From Orobanche coerulescens (taxonomy: Eukaryota > Streptophyta > Magnoliopsida > Lamiales > Orobanchaceae), in the NCBI GenBank assembly GCA_033398695.1, contig CM065811.1, positions 114,499,501 through 114,563,500 of the forward strand: a stretch of 64,000 bases of DNA. Reading direction: 5' to 3'. How positions within the stretch are numbered: the first letter of the stretch is position 1; each line of letters starts with the position of its first letter. The translations under genes were made by a program, and so were the position numbers. The notes under the pieces were generated by a model. It saw only the letters and a list, made by a program, of their open reading frames with translations, made no database searches and had not been told where the DNA came from. Below, piece by piece: positions 23,581-34,868 of the stretch.

Positions 23581-24045
23581 CGACCATTGGAATTTGTAGT
23601 TGGGGATCACGTTTGGGTCAAAGTATCATCTATGTGAGGTATCCGGCATTTCGGCCAGAAGGGCAAGTTAAGCACAAGGTTCATAGGCCGGTTCGAGATA
23701 TTGGACCGAGTTGGTAAGCTTGCGTATCGATTAGCCCTGCCGCCGCATTTTTATGGAGTGCTTAATGTCTTTCACGTCTCTTAGTTAAGGAAATATGTCT
23801 ATGATCTAAGTCACAAACTCAATTTCGAAGAAGTGGAAATTTCTGATGACGCTACCTTTAGAGAAGTGTTGATCGCTATCTTGGATCGGCATATGAAAAC
23901 GTTACGAAATAAAGTCATACCCCTTGTGAAGGTTCAGTGGTCGCACCACGGCATGGAAGAAGCAACTTGGGAGACCAAGTAGAGCATGAAGGAGAGTCAT
24001 CCATTTCCATAGTTTCGCGACGAAACTATTTTAAGGGGGATGGTA
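23581..24045 (+). pseudogene. Chromodomain and polypurine tract, family A unit 2
   Basis: Reads EFVVGDHVWVKVSSM then a stop, GKLSTRFIGRFEILDRVG, VLNVFHVS then a stop, and VKVQWSHHGMEEATWETK then a stop. The three stops make it worse than unit 1. The last 18 bp (TTTTAAGGGGGATGGTA) form the polypurine tract before LTR A3. Confidence 0.88.
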
Positions 24046-25804
24046 TGTAATACCATGGGTATTCCATGCTTTAATTACCGTGTACTTCATAAATTAAAAT
24101 GGAATTTCTATCATTTGCGATGTTGCCTTCTTATATTATGTGATTTCATTAAAGTGCTATTGCGATACAATTATGTGATGTGAATGGAAGGGAGGTGACA
24201 TACCTTGAATCCATTGGACAATCGTCAGTGCGAATATGATGGTGACCAACGTCTTCTTCCCCGAGGAATTCTTGACGATTGAAAAGGTGGTCACCCCGAG
24301 TTGGTTAAAATATGATAAATGACTTAGGTACTGAGTGACTAACGTACGCTAATTAACATGCATAACATATGTAAGTTTCGCAACATTACGTACGTTAACA
24401 TCACTTGATTATGTACGTAAGGCTAGAATTGGTCTTCTGACCAGAATCTTTCTTTTGATGCATATTGGGGTACTTTCGGTGGGCTAGAAGACAAACGAGT
24501 CAACTGCTTGTAACGTATGCTAATTGCCAAGCTTAGCGTACGCTATGGTCAGGTGTCTTATGTACGTTATGAAACCCTACGTACGTAATAGGTGGGGACA
24601 TTCCAGGCAGTAGCCTTTCGACGGCCTTTACGCACGTTAACTAGAGTACATTACGTCTGTAATACTCTTTACGTACGTAAAGCATTGAGCACCAACATAC
24701 GTTAACGCAATCGAGTGTTATAAAATAACACTTCCTCTTTTATTTCCCTCAGCCGAAAACCCTTGTGAAGCCTCCTTGAAGCCTTTCCCAGCCCCTTATA
24801 TGATTCTTGGCCTCCCAAAACACTTGTATTAACATAGAGGAGGTGATTACTCAAGCTCCGGAGAAGATTATCTAGGTCAATCGATCCATTATTCGTTCCT
24901 CCTTGTTGTTCTTCGTTGGTTCGTCATCATTTATCATTGTTCTTCCTCTATTAAGGTAAGTCTATAAATCCTTGAGGTTATCTCTTCGATATTGTTGTTA
25001 TGCCTATTAGATTACGGGTATATGGTTAGTTTTGTTAGCTCTCGTAGACAATCTAATCGGATGAACTTGTAGTAATCAAAACTATCGTTGTAGGTATATT
25101 TCATTTCCGAACCATTAATTCATGTATCTTGTTGTATTAATCATATGAGAAATTCCCATTTCAATCAACCTTGGAAACGTAAACTTGACGAATCATTTGT
25201 AGGAGAAATTCCGTTAGGAATCCTATCACCCTATGCTAAACTCGTTGTAACCCATTTTGCTAATATCATTATCAACGTTAATTAACTAGGAAAAATCAAC
25301 TCGATAGTATTACCATCATTAAGAATTGACCATTGAAATCGTTGTGTGAAATAGTAACCCACCGAATGGAGAAGTCGGAATAGAGAATTGAATTAGTAGT
25401 TATGGAATTCAATTATGATATAGTCGATTGTTGTCAACCGAAATAATGTTGGGGATAATCTTGTTGAGCAAATTGTTATAACAATCGTTAATCAAAGAAT
25501 TGAACAACGTAATAATGCGTATTGCTATTGAACTTATAAACACGATTCTAGTTATTGATTATCATTCTTTTACCCCGGTTTGTCTGGCATAATTTGTCGT
25601 GCCAGGTAAATTTGTTAAATATGTGCAGGACATTCTCGAGGGGTCCGATCAGGCTTGAATGGTGTTGGGATAAAATTTTGCTACCGCATGTTTTAATTTT
25701 GAATTATGTTTATCTCAAAAACATTCCGTTTCATGTTATGTAACCATGGACTCATCATTTATAATAATTTCTTTAAAATATCAATTGCCCAAAATAGCCT
25801 TGTG
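24046..25804 (+). mobile_element. Family A third LTR, internally deleted and lacking its end
   Basis: Starts TGTAATACCATGGGTA. About 525 bp are missing near 25553 (CTAGTT joins ATTGATTATC; the matching parts of LTR A2 are 14867 and 15392), with a 2-3 bp repeat at the join. At 25804 the LTR breaks off ~75 bp before its end and joins directly to gag DNA, sharing TGG at the junction. Both breaks look like small illegitimate recombination events. Confidence 0.9.
24335..24695 (+). repeat. Palindrome cluster of LTR A3
   Basis: Same block order as LTRs A1 and A2: AACGTACGCTAATT, ATTACGTACGTTAAC, GACAAACGAGTCAACTG, TTAGCGTACGCTATG, CTACGTACGTAATAGG and TTTACGTACGTAAAG. It ends just before TTATAAAATAACAC (24719). 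Confidence 0.88.
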
Positions 25805-26743
25805 GACACATATCTCGTTACTGCTGGCCAATTCAGCTCCACATCAGAGTCAACAAGGCTCTGTGCAATCCTCCAGGACACCTACCATTTCCAACTACCG
25901 AGCTCCACCCCACCATACTCAACCACCACCACACGATGCCAGTCGAGGCCGTGGGTGCGGTAGTGGCACTTCATCCTTTTTCGAGTCACTGTCGTCCTGT
26001 GTATTTGAACTGAGGGCTATGGATGGTCAGTTCGCGCCAGATATCTCAGGTACACTTCTTGTTAACGCCCAGCCTGTTCATGTACTATTTGATATTGGAG
26101 CCATACATTCATTTATATATGTGGAATGTGTTGAGAGTTTAAATCTTGATTTTGTTCCTTATGAATCCTTTACTGTTAAACTACCTGAGGGTAGTAGAGT
26201 AGGCGGCAATCTAGAAGTTCGAGACAGTCAGATCCGCATCAATGATCGTGGCTGGACTGCAAATCTTATGATTTTCCCACTTAAGAATGAAGATATCATT
26301 TTAGGTATGGACTGGATGCCCTTTGCACAGGAAGATATTGGATACCTACCACTTGACTATTTACATCATGGCTTGCGATGGTACCACACATGATATCAAA
26401 GGTCGATAACACTTCAATACGAAAGGGTCTCTCAGCCTTCTTGCATCGTAAGTCTCCTGTAACTCTCGAGAAATGTACTATTAGTGTTATGTTCTCCAAG
26501 AGGATACATCACAACTTTCGATCGTGAACATCCCGATGGTGAATGAAATTCCAGACGTCTTTCCCGATTAACTACTAGGGCTGCTACCGCACCGAGAAGT
26601 TGATCTCTCCATTGAACTTGAGCCGGGAAAGAGACCTATTTCCAAATCTCCTTATAGGATGGCACTGGCCGAGAGGAAAGAATTGAAGATAAAGCTCGAA
26701 GATTTGCTGGAGAAGGGATTGAGCCGCCCGAGCACCTCACCGT
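25805..26743 (+). pseudogene. Family A unit 3 remnant: gag end, protease, RT start
   Basis: Starts within the second zinc knuckle (THISLLLA in the shifted frame) and runs through the His/Pro-rich gag tail. The protease block reads VHVLFDIGAIHSFIYVE, so the DTG triad is DIG. It continues through MIFPLKNEDIILGMDWM to the RT N-terminus (VNEIPDVFPD then a stop; [12 protein letters not shown]). It stops at the RPSTSPWG position where unrelated DNA (element C) begins at 26744. The frame 25746-26391 is nearly open across protease. Confidence 0.88.
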
Positions 26744-27074
26744 GGGTCTCTCAGGATTTAGATTTGATTGTGTAATCAGGCAGATAGAATTTGACACGGA
26801 TAGATTATTTCATCCGAAGATGATATATTTTGTTGAGACTCATGGAATTGTGATTGTAAGCGTGTTGAAGCTTTACAGTGGAGTCACTTGCTAGGATCTC
26901 AGGAGATCGTCGACTTTGCACATTTTTAAGTGTACTGTTTTGATTATTCATTAATGATGATGATGATTGATCGTTGTTGTGATGGTTTCGGGATATTTTG
27001 GTATAACGGTTTGTTTGTTTTTTTATGATGGATTGCAATTTTCGAGGACGAAATTTATTTTAAGTGGTGTAGTA
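26744..27074 (+). mobile_element. 3' internal end of non-autonomous element C with polypurine tract
   Basis: Non-coding. It shares stretches with the 390 bp internal region of element E read on the opposite strand: GTTGAAGCTTTACAGTGGAG against GTTGAGGCTTTGTATGGGAG, GGAGATCGTCGAC, and the end TTCGAGGACGAAATTTATTTTAAG. The purine-rich end TTTTAAGTGGTGTAGTA abuts the LTR. The left junction at 26743/26744 cuts both this element and unit A3. Confidence 0.8.
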
Positions 27075-27357
27075 TGTAATATCCGGAATTTCTACTGCTA
27101 TTATTTAATACTATTTTATCCGAGTTATATTATACAACGTGAAATCTGTACAGTATGGACAAAAAAATTAAAGGACTGAAACATCTGTATTGGAATAATT
27201 ACTGCATTTGATTGACAGTTGTATTTGAAGATATTGTGTGTTGGGCGTAACATATGAGAATGTTGTGGAAAGGAATATACGTATTCAGTATGCTGTATGT
27301 TCGTATATAGTATGTTGAGACATTGGACAAGAATAGCTGAAAATGGATAAGTATAGC

Positions 27358-27862
27358 CTTATTAGCGCACGCTAATATTCAAGAATAGCGCATGCTATCG
27401 TGCAGGGTTAGTGCATGCGAAAGGCAAAGGATAGCGCATGCTAGTACATACCAGATCAGAAGGAATCTATGTGTGGACCCGGCCACTTTCGGCGCATGTG
27501 CCGACGAGGTTAACGGATGTTTGTTGTGAAGGATTAGCTCACGCTAATGCATATTGTTAGCGCACGCTAACATCAAATCGGTCCAAAGGTAATCTTATTC
27601 TCGTCAGAGCTGTCGGCGTGTGGACCCATCTTCAGAGCATACAGACAAACGAGTCAACTATGAGTAGCGCACGCTATGATCGGACACTAGCGTATGCTAA
27701 ATAGAGGTAATTACATATGCTATTGCATGGGCATTGCGTACGTAAATCATTGTACAAAGTAAGTCAGTAGCCTCTGGACTACGATAGCGCACGCTAACAA
27801 AGACCGTTAGCATACGCTAAGTGTGTAACGTACGTTAAATGAAGATGTTAGTGTACGTTAAT
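27358..27862 (+). repeat. Palindrome cluster of LTR C (upstream)
   Basis: By eye about 14 copies in 500 bp, mostly of the AGCGCACGCT type (TTAGCGCACGCTAA, ATAGCGCATGCTAT, TAGCGCACGCTATG, TTAGCATACGCTAA), with AACGTACGTTAA near the TATA end. GACAAACGAGTCAACTA (27643) and CAGTAGCCTCTGGACT (27765) are interspersed as in LTR A. The TATA box follows ~10 bp later. Confidence 0.9.
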
Positions 27863-28552
27863 AATGTACAGTGTATATATATGTGCAGTTGGGCATTATT
27901 TGTCATTTCCGTCCATTTCTTCATGAGAACCGATAGGGAGAGTTCTTAGAGAGATGTTTGAAGTTCCAAACACTATATTATGGTGGAGTTGATCATACAT
28001 AACAATATCAATCTTAGAAGTGAGTGAGAATGGATTCAACCTTGGAAATCAATTCATTCCTTCAAAGAGGTAATTACTCTTCACTTTGGGATTTCGTTTT
28101 GGATTGTATATGATGTCCTTGAGTTGATAATCGTCATGTATATGAGTTAACAAGTATGATTATGAGATTGGTTACTGAGTTATGTTGATGTTATTGTTGA
28201 TATACGGGTATTGATATGATCCGAATGGTTTCAAATTGTGTTGTTTATCTTCAAAGAGATATGTTGGATAATGTCTTCCTTCAATTCGGGTCTTTGATGT
28301 TGTTGTTGTTCGTTTCTTCATATAATAATGAACATGGAGATGATTATGAATTCTTGGTATTCATATGTTGATATTAAGTAAAAAGATGATATATGAATAT
28401 ATGACTTGGATTATGAGTTGGATGATTGTTTATATGTTAAAGGATATCGGATTTCGTTGTTTTGATAGCTATGAACATAGTTTCGAAATCACTTAGTGTT
28501 CTTGATAATCGCCATATGTTGATCGGTATCGGAAATGCATGCAACTGCATGT

Positions 28553-28640
28553 CATTAGCGCATTCTAGTGTTAGTGGCTAGCGCACGCTAACGGAAGCGA
28601 CTTAGCGCACGCTACGTTAAGTGATTAACGTGCGCTCAGT
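28553..28640 (+). repeat. Second palindrome cluster in LTR C, ~700 bp after the TATA box
   Basis: Four copies in ~85 bp: TTAGCGCATTCTAG, CTAGCGCACGCTAACGG, TTAGCGCACGCTACG and TTAACGTGCGCTCAG. LTR F has a similar second cluster at a comparable distance (54388-54612). Confidence 0.8.
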
Positions 28641-29349
28641 CAACAGACAGTGTAGTTGATCGTTTAAGTTGGATTGATCAGACTTGTGGTTAATCGAGAT
28701 ATTGTTGAGCCGTTGGGTTTGTGAATTGGTTATATCGATTGTTGATTGTTATCGAACTTGTTGTTTATCGATTATTGCAATAGGTTGAGATTATTGATTG
28801 GTGATTAGAAACATGCTTTGCGGTCATATTCGAGAATGTTCGTAGATTGCATTGATCGGAGCCGAGAAGCTTGTAGGCGACGACAAGGAGTTGATAACGG
28901 CTTCATCGATATCAAGGTAAGTTATTACTTGCTCAGTTTATAATATTTAATGAATGGTTTCAGTTTCATTCGTTTATAATTCGTATAGCAATATTTATAA
29001 TTGTAATCACAGTAGATTTGAGTTTATAAGTTGTATTCGAGTTTTGGGAATTAAATCATAATGTATATGATTTACATTTGTTGTTGGCATACGTGGTATC
29101 GAGGATATATTGTGATTAGACGAAGATATGAACTATCTGCAATCCGTGATATTTTGGACCGTCGAGTATTGAAGATAATGGTTATTGATGGTTTAGACAT
29201 CGAGATTGCTCTCGAAGGACTCGGGACAAGTACTCTAATCATTTTTGTCATTTGTGTCGATCATGTTGTGATACATTTGTGTATCGTCGTTGTCATGCAT
29301 TGTGTATCATTGTTATATGAATTTGTGCATTGTTGTCGTATGTCCACCT

Positions 29350-29480
29350 CGTGTTGGTCCAACGGGATCATCGGGGGATCTATGCTAGCGTGCGCTGGAT
29401 CATCGGACAGGTTTTTCCACTACGGTTGGTCTGACAGGATCATCGTGGGATCTAGGCAGTGAATGCTGGATCATCGGATT
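29350..29480 (+). repeat. Direct repeat of a GGATCATC module in LTR C
   Basis: Two ~70 bp units, each GTTGGTCyrACrGGATCATCG...GGGATCTA...GCTGGATCATCGGA. LTR F carries about three units of the same module (54970-55175), so the module is shared between families. Confidence 0.75.
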
Positions 29481-30535
29481 ACCATGTGTTGTTATTGTAC
29501 ATATGTATATTATGAGTTTGTCATAAGTATACATTGTTGTTATTGATGTGAGCATATTGGCGTTGTCATATGAGTATGCATTTGTAGGTCTTGTGTTAGG
29601 ACAGTGTACGTATGTTGTGTTGATCTGATCTTGGATTAGACTGACGTGATTTCGTCGTGGCATTTCATATCTTGAGGTATATTCCGTATTTCCTTTGGTA
29701 TTTGTCTTTGATGGACAATCGATTATCGTGTTGAGATGTGATGATGTTACCCGACGGATTTGGGTTGGACAGAGTCAGTAGATTTCATAACAGTGAGTTA
29801 TGATAATGTTTTGAGAACCTTGGGTATTGTTGAGATACAATACAGATATTTTGGTATGAGCTTATTGTGTTGTTGAAAGGATACGAGATGTGAACTTTGG
29901 TAATTATTATCTTGAGTTGGTAAAGTTATGGCGATAAGATTACATTAGTCGTATTCTTACTTAGTATTTTCATTGGTATGTAATTATTGACGTGATGTGA
30001 TGATTATCATTGTTGGATATTGTGTCTGACCCTGTCGTGGGCTTTCTTTTTAGGCTCTTGGATTATCGAGCTTGTTGCGGTCTTGGAGAGATGATCTTCC
30101 CGGAGGATACTGGCCAGGGCAAGTATTTGTGTATTGAGTTTCCTGATCTGTTGTTGTATTCCGCTGCTAGAGTATTTTTAATTGTTTATCTTTTCCGTTG
30201 GGTGAGTATTTTTAAATGGCCTTTTGGTATCTGGTAACTTAGGTTACTTTCGCAATCGTTTTCTAAATTTATCATGTCGGTACGTGTAAGCGATAGCTTA
30301 ACGTATGTTTTTAAACTGTTGAGTTTTGGCATTTCAGGCCTTGTGATTTCAAATGAGATTTTACGACGGTTTTGATAAACAAGTTTTATAAAGTCTTCGA
30401 ATGTTTTTATTAGATAATACCGTCGTTAGCCTCTTGGGCGTCTGTAATTGTTTGCGAAAATTTCCTTCATCCTTGTGGGTTCCATCTCGGGGCCCACAGC
30501 GCTGTAATATTCCCGGATGGCTCTGGGGTGTTACA

Positions 30536-31007
30536 ACAACCATCAAACCCTACTGCCTCAAAACTCAGCCTCCATTACGTACGTTAAAGGACTATACGTA
30601 CGTAAGGCTCACATTCATTACGTACGTTAAAACACACATGTTATCGAGCCGAGAATCCAGGCCACACACGGCCCTACACGCCTAAAGTCTAGATATGATC
30701 TGATATTCTACATTACGTACGTAAGACACAAGGCTTAACGTACGTAACTGTCCATGAATAATGTACGTTGTGGTCTCAACATAGCGTATGTAAGTGCACT
30801 AAGGATAGAATCCAGAATGCAACTCACCAAGGATGTATACACTCAAGATGATACGAACATCTACAATCATGATGATACGATTATTGTGAATCTCAACATC
30901 ATAAACATCACATTAGTTCTAATTATGACACGATGATACTCGAATCAACCGAATAATACAACATTAAAAATGCAACAGTAAAAATAAAGTTACAGTCGGA
31001 TATTACA
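30536..31007 (-). mobile_element. Element D 3' LTR remnant (first ~470 bp of the LTR)
   Basis: On the minus strand starts TGTAATATCCGACTGTAAC at 31007. It tracks the D 5' LTR (49114 down to 48607) with small differences, including ~35 missing bases near 30642 that remove one palindrome. It is cut at 30536, inside the palindrome cluster, where the end of LTR C begins. The TATA box and U5 are lost. Confidence 0.9.
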
Positions 31008-31104
31008 TACTAGCCCTCTTAAAAAGAGTTTCGTCCTCGAAACTAAGTGTAAACAACTCGGAATATCACATACTCTCCCCCTTAAAAGAGTTTCGACCTC
31101 GAAA
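31008..31104 (-). other. Polypurine tract and 3' untranslated stretch of element D
   Basis: On the minus strand AAGAGGGCTAGTA precedes the LTR start. The 97 bp contain a duplicated piece: TTTCGAGGACGAAACTC... and TTTCGAGGTCGAAACTC... each followed by a purine run (TTTTAAGAGGG and TTTTAAGGGGGAGAGTATG). There are thus two candidate polypurine tracts, and only the outer one abuts the LTR. Confidence 0.75.
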
Positions 31105-31529
31105 CTAAGAGGTAAACAACTCGGGATATCTCTCCCGTATGCTATCCTCGGTCTCGCACGTAGCCTCCTCGACTCCATGTCGTGACCAGTGAACTTTTAT
31201 CAGGGGAATCGTCTTGTTCCTTAATATTTTGATCCTCCTCTCATGTATGTGCACCGGACACTCCTCGTATGAATGATCATCAGCTATCTCAATTTCTTCG
31301 AACTGAAGTATATGACTAGGATCAGCAACATACTTCCTCAATTGAAAAACAGGAAACACGTGAATTCGACTCAACGCTGGCGGTAATGCTAGATGATAGG
31401 CCAGATTGCCTACTCTTTCCAAAATCTCAAGTGGTCTAATATACCTCAGATTTAGTTTACCTCTTTTCCCAAAATGAAAGACACCTCGGGTAAGAGACAC
31501 TTTAACCAACACATGGTCACCGATATCGA
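31105..31529 (-). pseudogene. Integrase C-terminus and chromodomain, element D
   Basis: Open for 135 codons (31105-31512) to a natural-looking stop. Blocks are VLVKVSLTRGVFHFGKRGK, YIRPLEILERVGNLAYHLALP, HVFPVFQLRKYVADPSH and IPLIKVHWSRHGVEEATCE. The chromodomain Trp of EEATWE is Cys here. The GDHV start lies just upstream, after a stop near 31531. Confidence 0.9.
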
Positions 31530-32434
31530 ACTAAAACGGTCATCGACAATTGTCCGCATAAGATTTCGGCCGGCTCTGAGCTGTTAACAAACGAATCCTA
31601 ATCAGGGTGGTCTTCTCACGGGCTGCTAACAATATATCGGGCTCTGTACCCAGAGATTCAGACAGGTCGTACCAACACAAAGGGGATCTACAACGACGGC
31701 CATACAGCACCTCACATGGTGCCATCTTGATCGAGAGCACACGCCCTCAACATATCTTCTAGAGTTTGGATAGTCCTATCCGACTAGCCATCGGTCTGAG
31801 GATGAAATGTCGTACTGAAGTTCAAATGACTACCCATCGCACGATAAACTGCTTTCCAAAAGTGCGACACGAATCGCCCATCACGATCTGATATGATACT
31901 CTTGGGAGTACCATGCAACCTTACAACCTCTCGAATGAACAGCTGGGTGAATCTCTCAGGCCCCCATATATCCTTGATTTCCAAAAAATGGGCTGATTTG
32001 GTCAGACGATCCACGATCACCCAAATCTTATTCATACCTCGATGACTCGTTGTCAAGCTAGTGATAAAATCCATCGATATGTCCTCTCATTTCCACTCGA
32101 GAGTCGGGAGCGGTTTCAGAATTCCGGTTGGTCACTTATACTCAATCTTAACCTACTGACAGGTAAAACATCTCAAAACAAATTCTGCAACTTCTTGTTT
32201 CATATTACCCCACCAATAACATTGCTTCAAATCCTTATACATATTGCTAGACCCCGGATGAATGGAATATGGGGTAGCATGAGCCTCTCTCAGGATATAG
32301 TTCCTCAACTCTTCGTCTGCCGGTACACATACTCGATTCCTGAAGCATACCATTCCATGCTCGTGGATCACAAATCCATGGGCTTTCCCTTGAGTTACTT
32401 CATCCCGAACTCGAGATAAGAATGGGTCTGTAAC
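31530..32434 (-). pseudogene. Integrase, element D (broken)
   Basis: The zinc-binding domain is intact by eye: EAHATPYSIHPGSSNMYK and VLRCFTCQ supply His, His, Cys, Cys. The catalytic core is open from 32074 to 31787 with MDFITSLTTSHRG and SDRDGRFVSHFWKA, and the Glu follows a stop in DG*SDRTIQ. Stops sit near 32150 and 32130. About 90 bp are deleted near 31740 (LRAC joins SIKMAPCEVLYGRRC). It is among the better-preserved copies in the window. Confidence 0.9.
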
Positions 32435-33130
32435 CTACTTCGATCTGATTATATCATAAAGGAATGATGAAATCTCAAGTGTGCAAAGTTGTCTCTGAAC
32501 ACGCTGTAACCAGACTTCAATTTCCGGTCTCATACAGTCTAACTGCAATTCTCTCTGAATGGTTAAGCGGGCAAGGATCTGCTCCTGTACTATCTTACGA
32601 CTCAAGGCATTGGCAACCACATTTGCTTTACCCGGATGATAAAGGATCTCGATATCATAGTCTTTTATTAGCTCTATCCACCTTATCTGTCTCATGTTCA
32701 ACTCCTTCTGAGTAAAAATGTACTTCAGGCTCTTGTGATCAGTAAAAATCTGACAGGTAACTCCATACAAATAGTAACGCTAGATTTTCAAAGCAAACAC
32801 CACGACTGCTAGCTCCAAATCATGGGTCGGGTAGTTGAACTCGTAAGGTCACAACTGTCTCGATGCATAGGCAATCACTTTCCCATTCTGCATTAACACA
32901 CATATAATGCCCTGTCTCGACGCATCACTATACATCACGAATCCTTTCATTCCTTTTGGTAAAACCAAAACTGGTGCTGAAATCAATCGAATCTTGAGTT
33001 CATCAAAACTCTGTTGACATGCCTCTAACCATAAATACTTCTTGTCCTTCCTCAACATATTAGTCAGTGGTTGATAAATCTTGAAAAAACCATCCACAAA
33101 TCATCGATAATAACTTGCTAGGCCAAGGAA
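32435..33130 (-). pseudogene. RNase H, element D (broken)
   Basis: Two open pieces, 33097-32849 and 32770-32435. Motifs are MYSDASRQGIICV (catalytic Asp), [10 protein letters not shown] then a stop, THDLELAVVVFALKI then a stop, and [20 protein letters not shown] (catalytic Asp). It ends with [16 protein letters not shown]. Confidence 0.9.
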
Positions 33131-33788
33131 ACTACGAACTTCCTTCACGTTCTTCGGAGGTATCCAATCTCGGATAGACTCTGCCTTCTGCGGGTCTACT
33201 CTCACTCCATCGGCCGATATCACATGCCCAAAAAAATAACCTCAGACTTCCAGAACTCACATATGGAAAATTTTCCATAAAGCTGCTCTTTCCTAAACAC
33301 CTCGAGAACCTGATGGAGATGACGCTCATGCTCTTCATGGTCACGAGAGTAAATGAGAATGTCGTCAATAAAAATGACTACAAAATGATCGAGATAATCA
33401 ATAAAACCTCGATTCATCAACTCCATGAATACCGCTGGTGCATTAGTCAGTTCAAATGGCATCACCACGAACTCATAATGCCCATAGCGAGTACGAAAAG
33501 CTGTCTTCAAAATGTCAGACTCTCGAATTCTCAACTGATGGTATCCGGATCTCAAGTCGATCTTAGAAAACACAGCAGCTCCCTGAAGTTGATCCAACAT
33601 ATCATCAATACGAGGCAACAGAAATTTGTTCTTGATTGTTACCCTGTTCATCTCACGATAATCAATACAAAAATTCATAGATCCGTCTTTATTCCGTACA
33701 AATAACACTGGTGCTCCCCAAGGGGACGGACTAGGTCGAATATAACCCTTCTCAGTCAAATCCCCGAGCTGATTCTTCAACTCCTGCA
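33131..33788 (-). pseudogene. Reverse transcriptase (main part), element D, cut by element E
   Basis: Open from 33788 to 33220 in one frame: [63 protein letters not shown] (Gly to Glu in FGLTNAP) and the catalytic [20 protein letters not shown] frameshift near 33225 precedes [14 protein letters not shown]. The start of the RT lies 10.3 kb away at 44120-44279. The reading MASTEM continues directly into QELKNQLGD once the E insertion and one CTGCA copy are removed. Confidence 0.94.
33784..33788. repeat. Left target-site duplication of element E (CTGCA)
   Basis: CTGCA here and at 44120-44124 flank element E exactly. The interrupted RT frame of element D is in register across the pair. A 5-bp duplication is usual for Ty3/gypsy integration. 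Confidence 0.95.
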
Positions 33789-33942
33789 TGTAACACCCCC
33801 AAAACCAATCGGGGATATTACAGCGCCGTGGGCCCCGTGCCGGAACCCATAAGGCTAAAAATCAGTTTCGCAATCATTACAAACACGCCAAAGAGATAAA
33901 AACGGTATTATTTTATGAATAAATAAATATTTTCCAAGATAT

Positions 33943-34868
33943 TCTGCTCAGCGAGGCTTTAGGCTGAGCAGAAGTAAGACTGAATATATGGAGTGTAGGT
34001 TTAGCGAAAACAATGATAGAGAGGTGGGGATGATCACATTTAATGGGAAAGTTGTTTATGGATCCACTTTTTTTCGGTATCTTGGATCTATTATCCAAAT
34101 GGATGGAGAGCAAGATGGCGATGTGGCGCACAGAATAAAGGCAGGGTGGTTAAATTGGAAGAGTGCCACAGGGTTTTATGTGATCCTGACATGCCTCATA
34201 GATTAAAGGGTAAATTTTACCGCACGACAATTAGGCTTGCACTATTATATGGCACCGAGTGTTGGGCTCTAGAACAGTGTCACGTTCAAAAGATGAATGT
34301 GGCGGAGATGCATATGCTACGATCGATGTGTGGTCATATAAAAAAGGATCTGATCAGAAATGAGGTGATTAGAGAGAAGGTAAGAGTTGCATCTATAGAA
34401 GACAAGATGATGGAGAATCGATTACGATGGTTTGTTCATGTGAGAAGAAGACCCGTTGATGCCCCGGTGAGGAGGCTAGAAATTTGGGGAACAAGTACTA
34501 TTGTGAAAGATGGAGGAAGACCCAAGAAAACTTGGATAAAGATGATTAAAAATAATATGCGATTTCTTGGAATTGGAGAAAGTTTGGCGATGGAGAGGGA
34601 AATGTGGAGGGAAAGAATATGGGTGGTGGATGGAATCTGATTACTTTTCTTATTCCTATTTTCTTTTATTTCATGTTATCATTTAATTTATTTTTCAGGA
34701 TTTTTCATTTTTTTAACATTCATTCCTCCTTTTTTTTTCTCTACTTTTTTCCCTCTTTTTTTTCCTTTTGTGTTATTTATGTAACGGTCATTGATGGTTT
34801 CAAAGTTTAATTCATGTTAGCTGACCCAAATTATTTTGGGACTAAGGCTTAGATGTTGTTGTTGTAGT
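33943..34868 (+). mobile_element. 5'-truncated LINE of the RTE clade, RT C-terminal part
   Basis: Encodes the end of an RTE-type RT: LSRSKTEYMECRFSEN, FRYLGSIIQMDGE, AHRIKAGWLNWKSATG, then a +1 frameshift near 34168, then CDPDMPHRLKGKFYRT, RLALLYGTECWALEQ and MRSMCGHIKKDLIRNEVI-like blocks. The endonuclease and RT core are missing. The 3' end (CAAATTATTTTGGGACTAAGGCTTAGA, split here as CCAAATTATTTTGGGACT and AAGGCTTAGATG, then GTTGTTGTTG) is typical of plant RTE elements. The host sequence AAGATAT/AGTTCTC at 39767 shows the empty site. A 10-bp inverted repeat marks the 5' junction (33943-33972). Confidence 0.93.

Larger units (their letters stand above)
27075..30535 (+). mobile_element. Element C 3' LTR (3.46 kb)
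   Basis: TGTAATATCCGGAATTTCTA to CTCTGGGGTGTTACA. The start matches family E LTRs (TGTAATATCCTGGAATTTC) and the U5 end is similar (GCGCTGTAATATTCCCGG against GCGCTGTAATATCCCCG). TATA-like GTATATATATG at 27872. It has palindrome clusters upstream (27358-27862) and downstream (28553-28640) of the TATA box and a short direct repeat (29350-29480). The frames at 29061-29462 and 30010-30237 show no recognisable protein. The right end abuts a broken D-family LTR. Confidence 0.88.

Noticed and set aside
6199..26743. Array of family A as a pure assembly artefact
   Set aside because: Each unit has its own private mutations and insertions (solo LTR, MITE, deletions), which a mis-assembly of one copy would not create; still worth long-read confirmation.
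27358..27862. Palindromes as transcription terminators or tRNA-like hairpins
   Set aside because: No U-tract, no tRNA boxes, and they lie before the TATA box and not at transcript ends.
29061..29462. 133-codon frame in LTR C
   Set aside because: Lies over the GGATCATC repeats; no motif; the corresponding part of LTR F is not open in the same frame.
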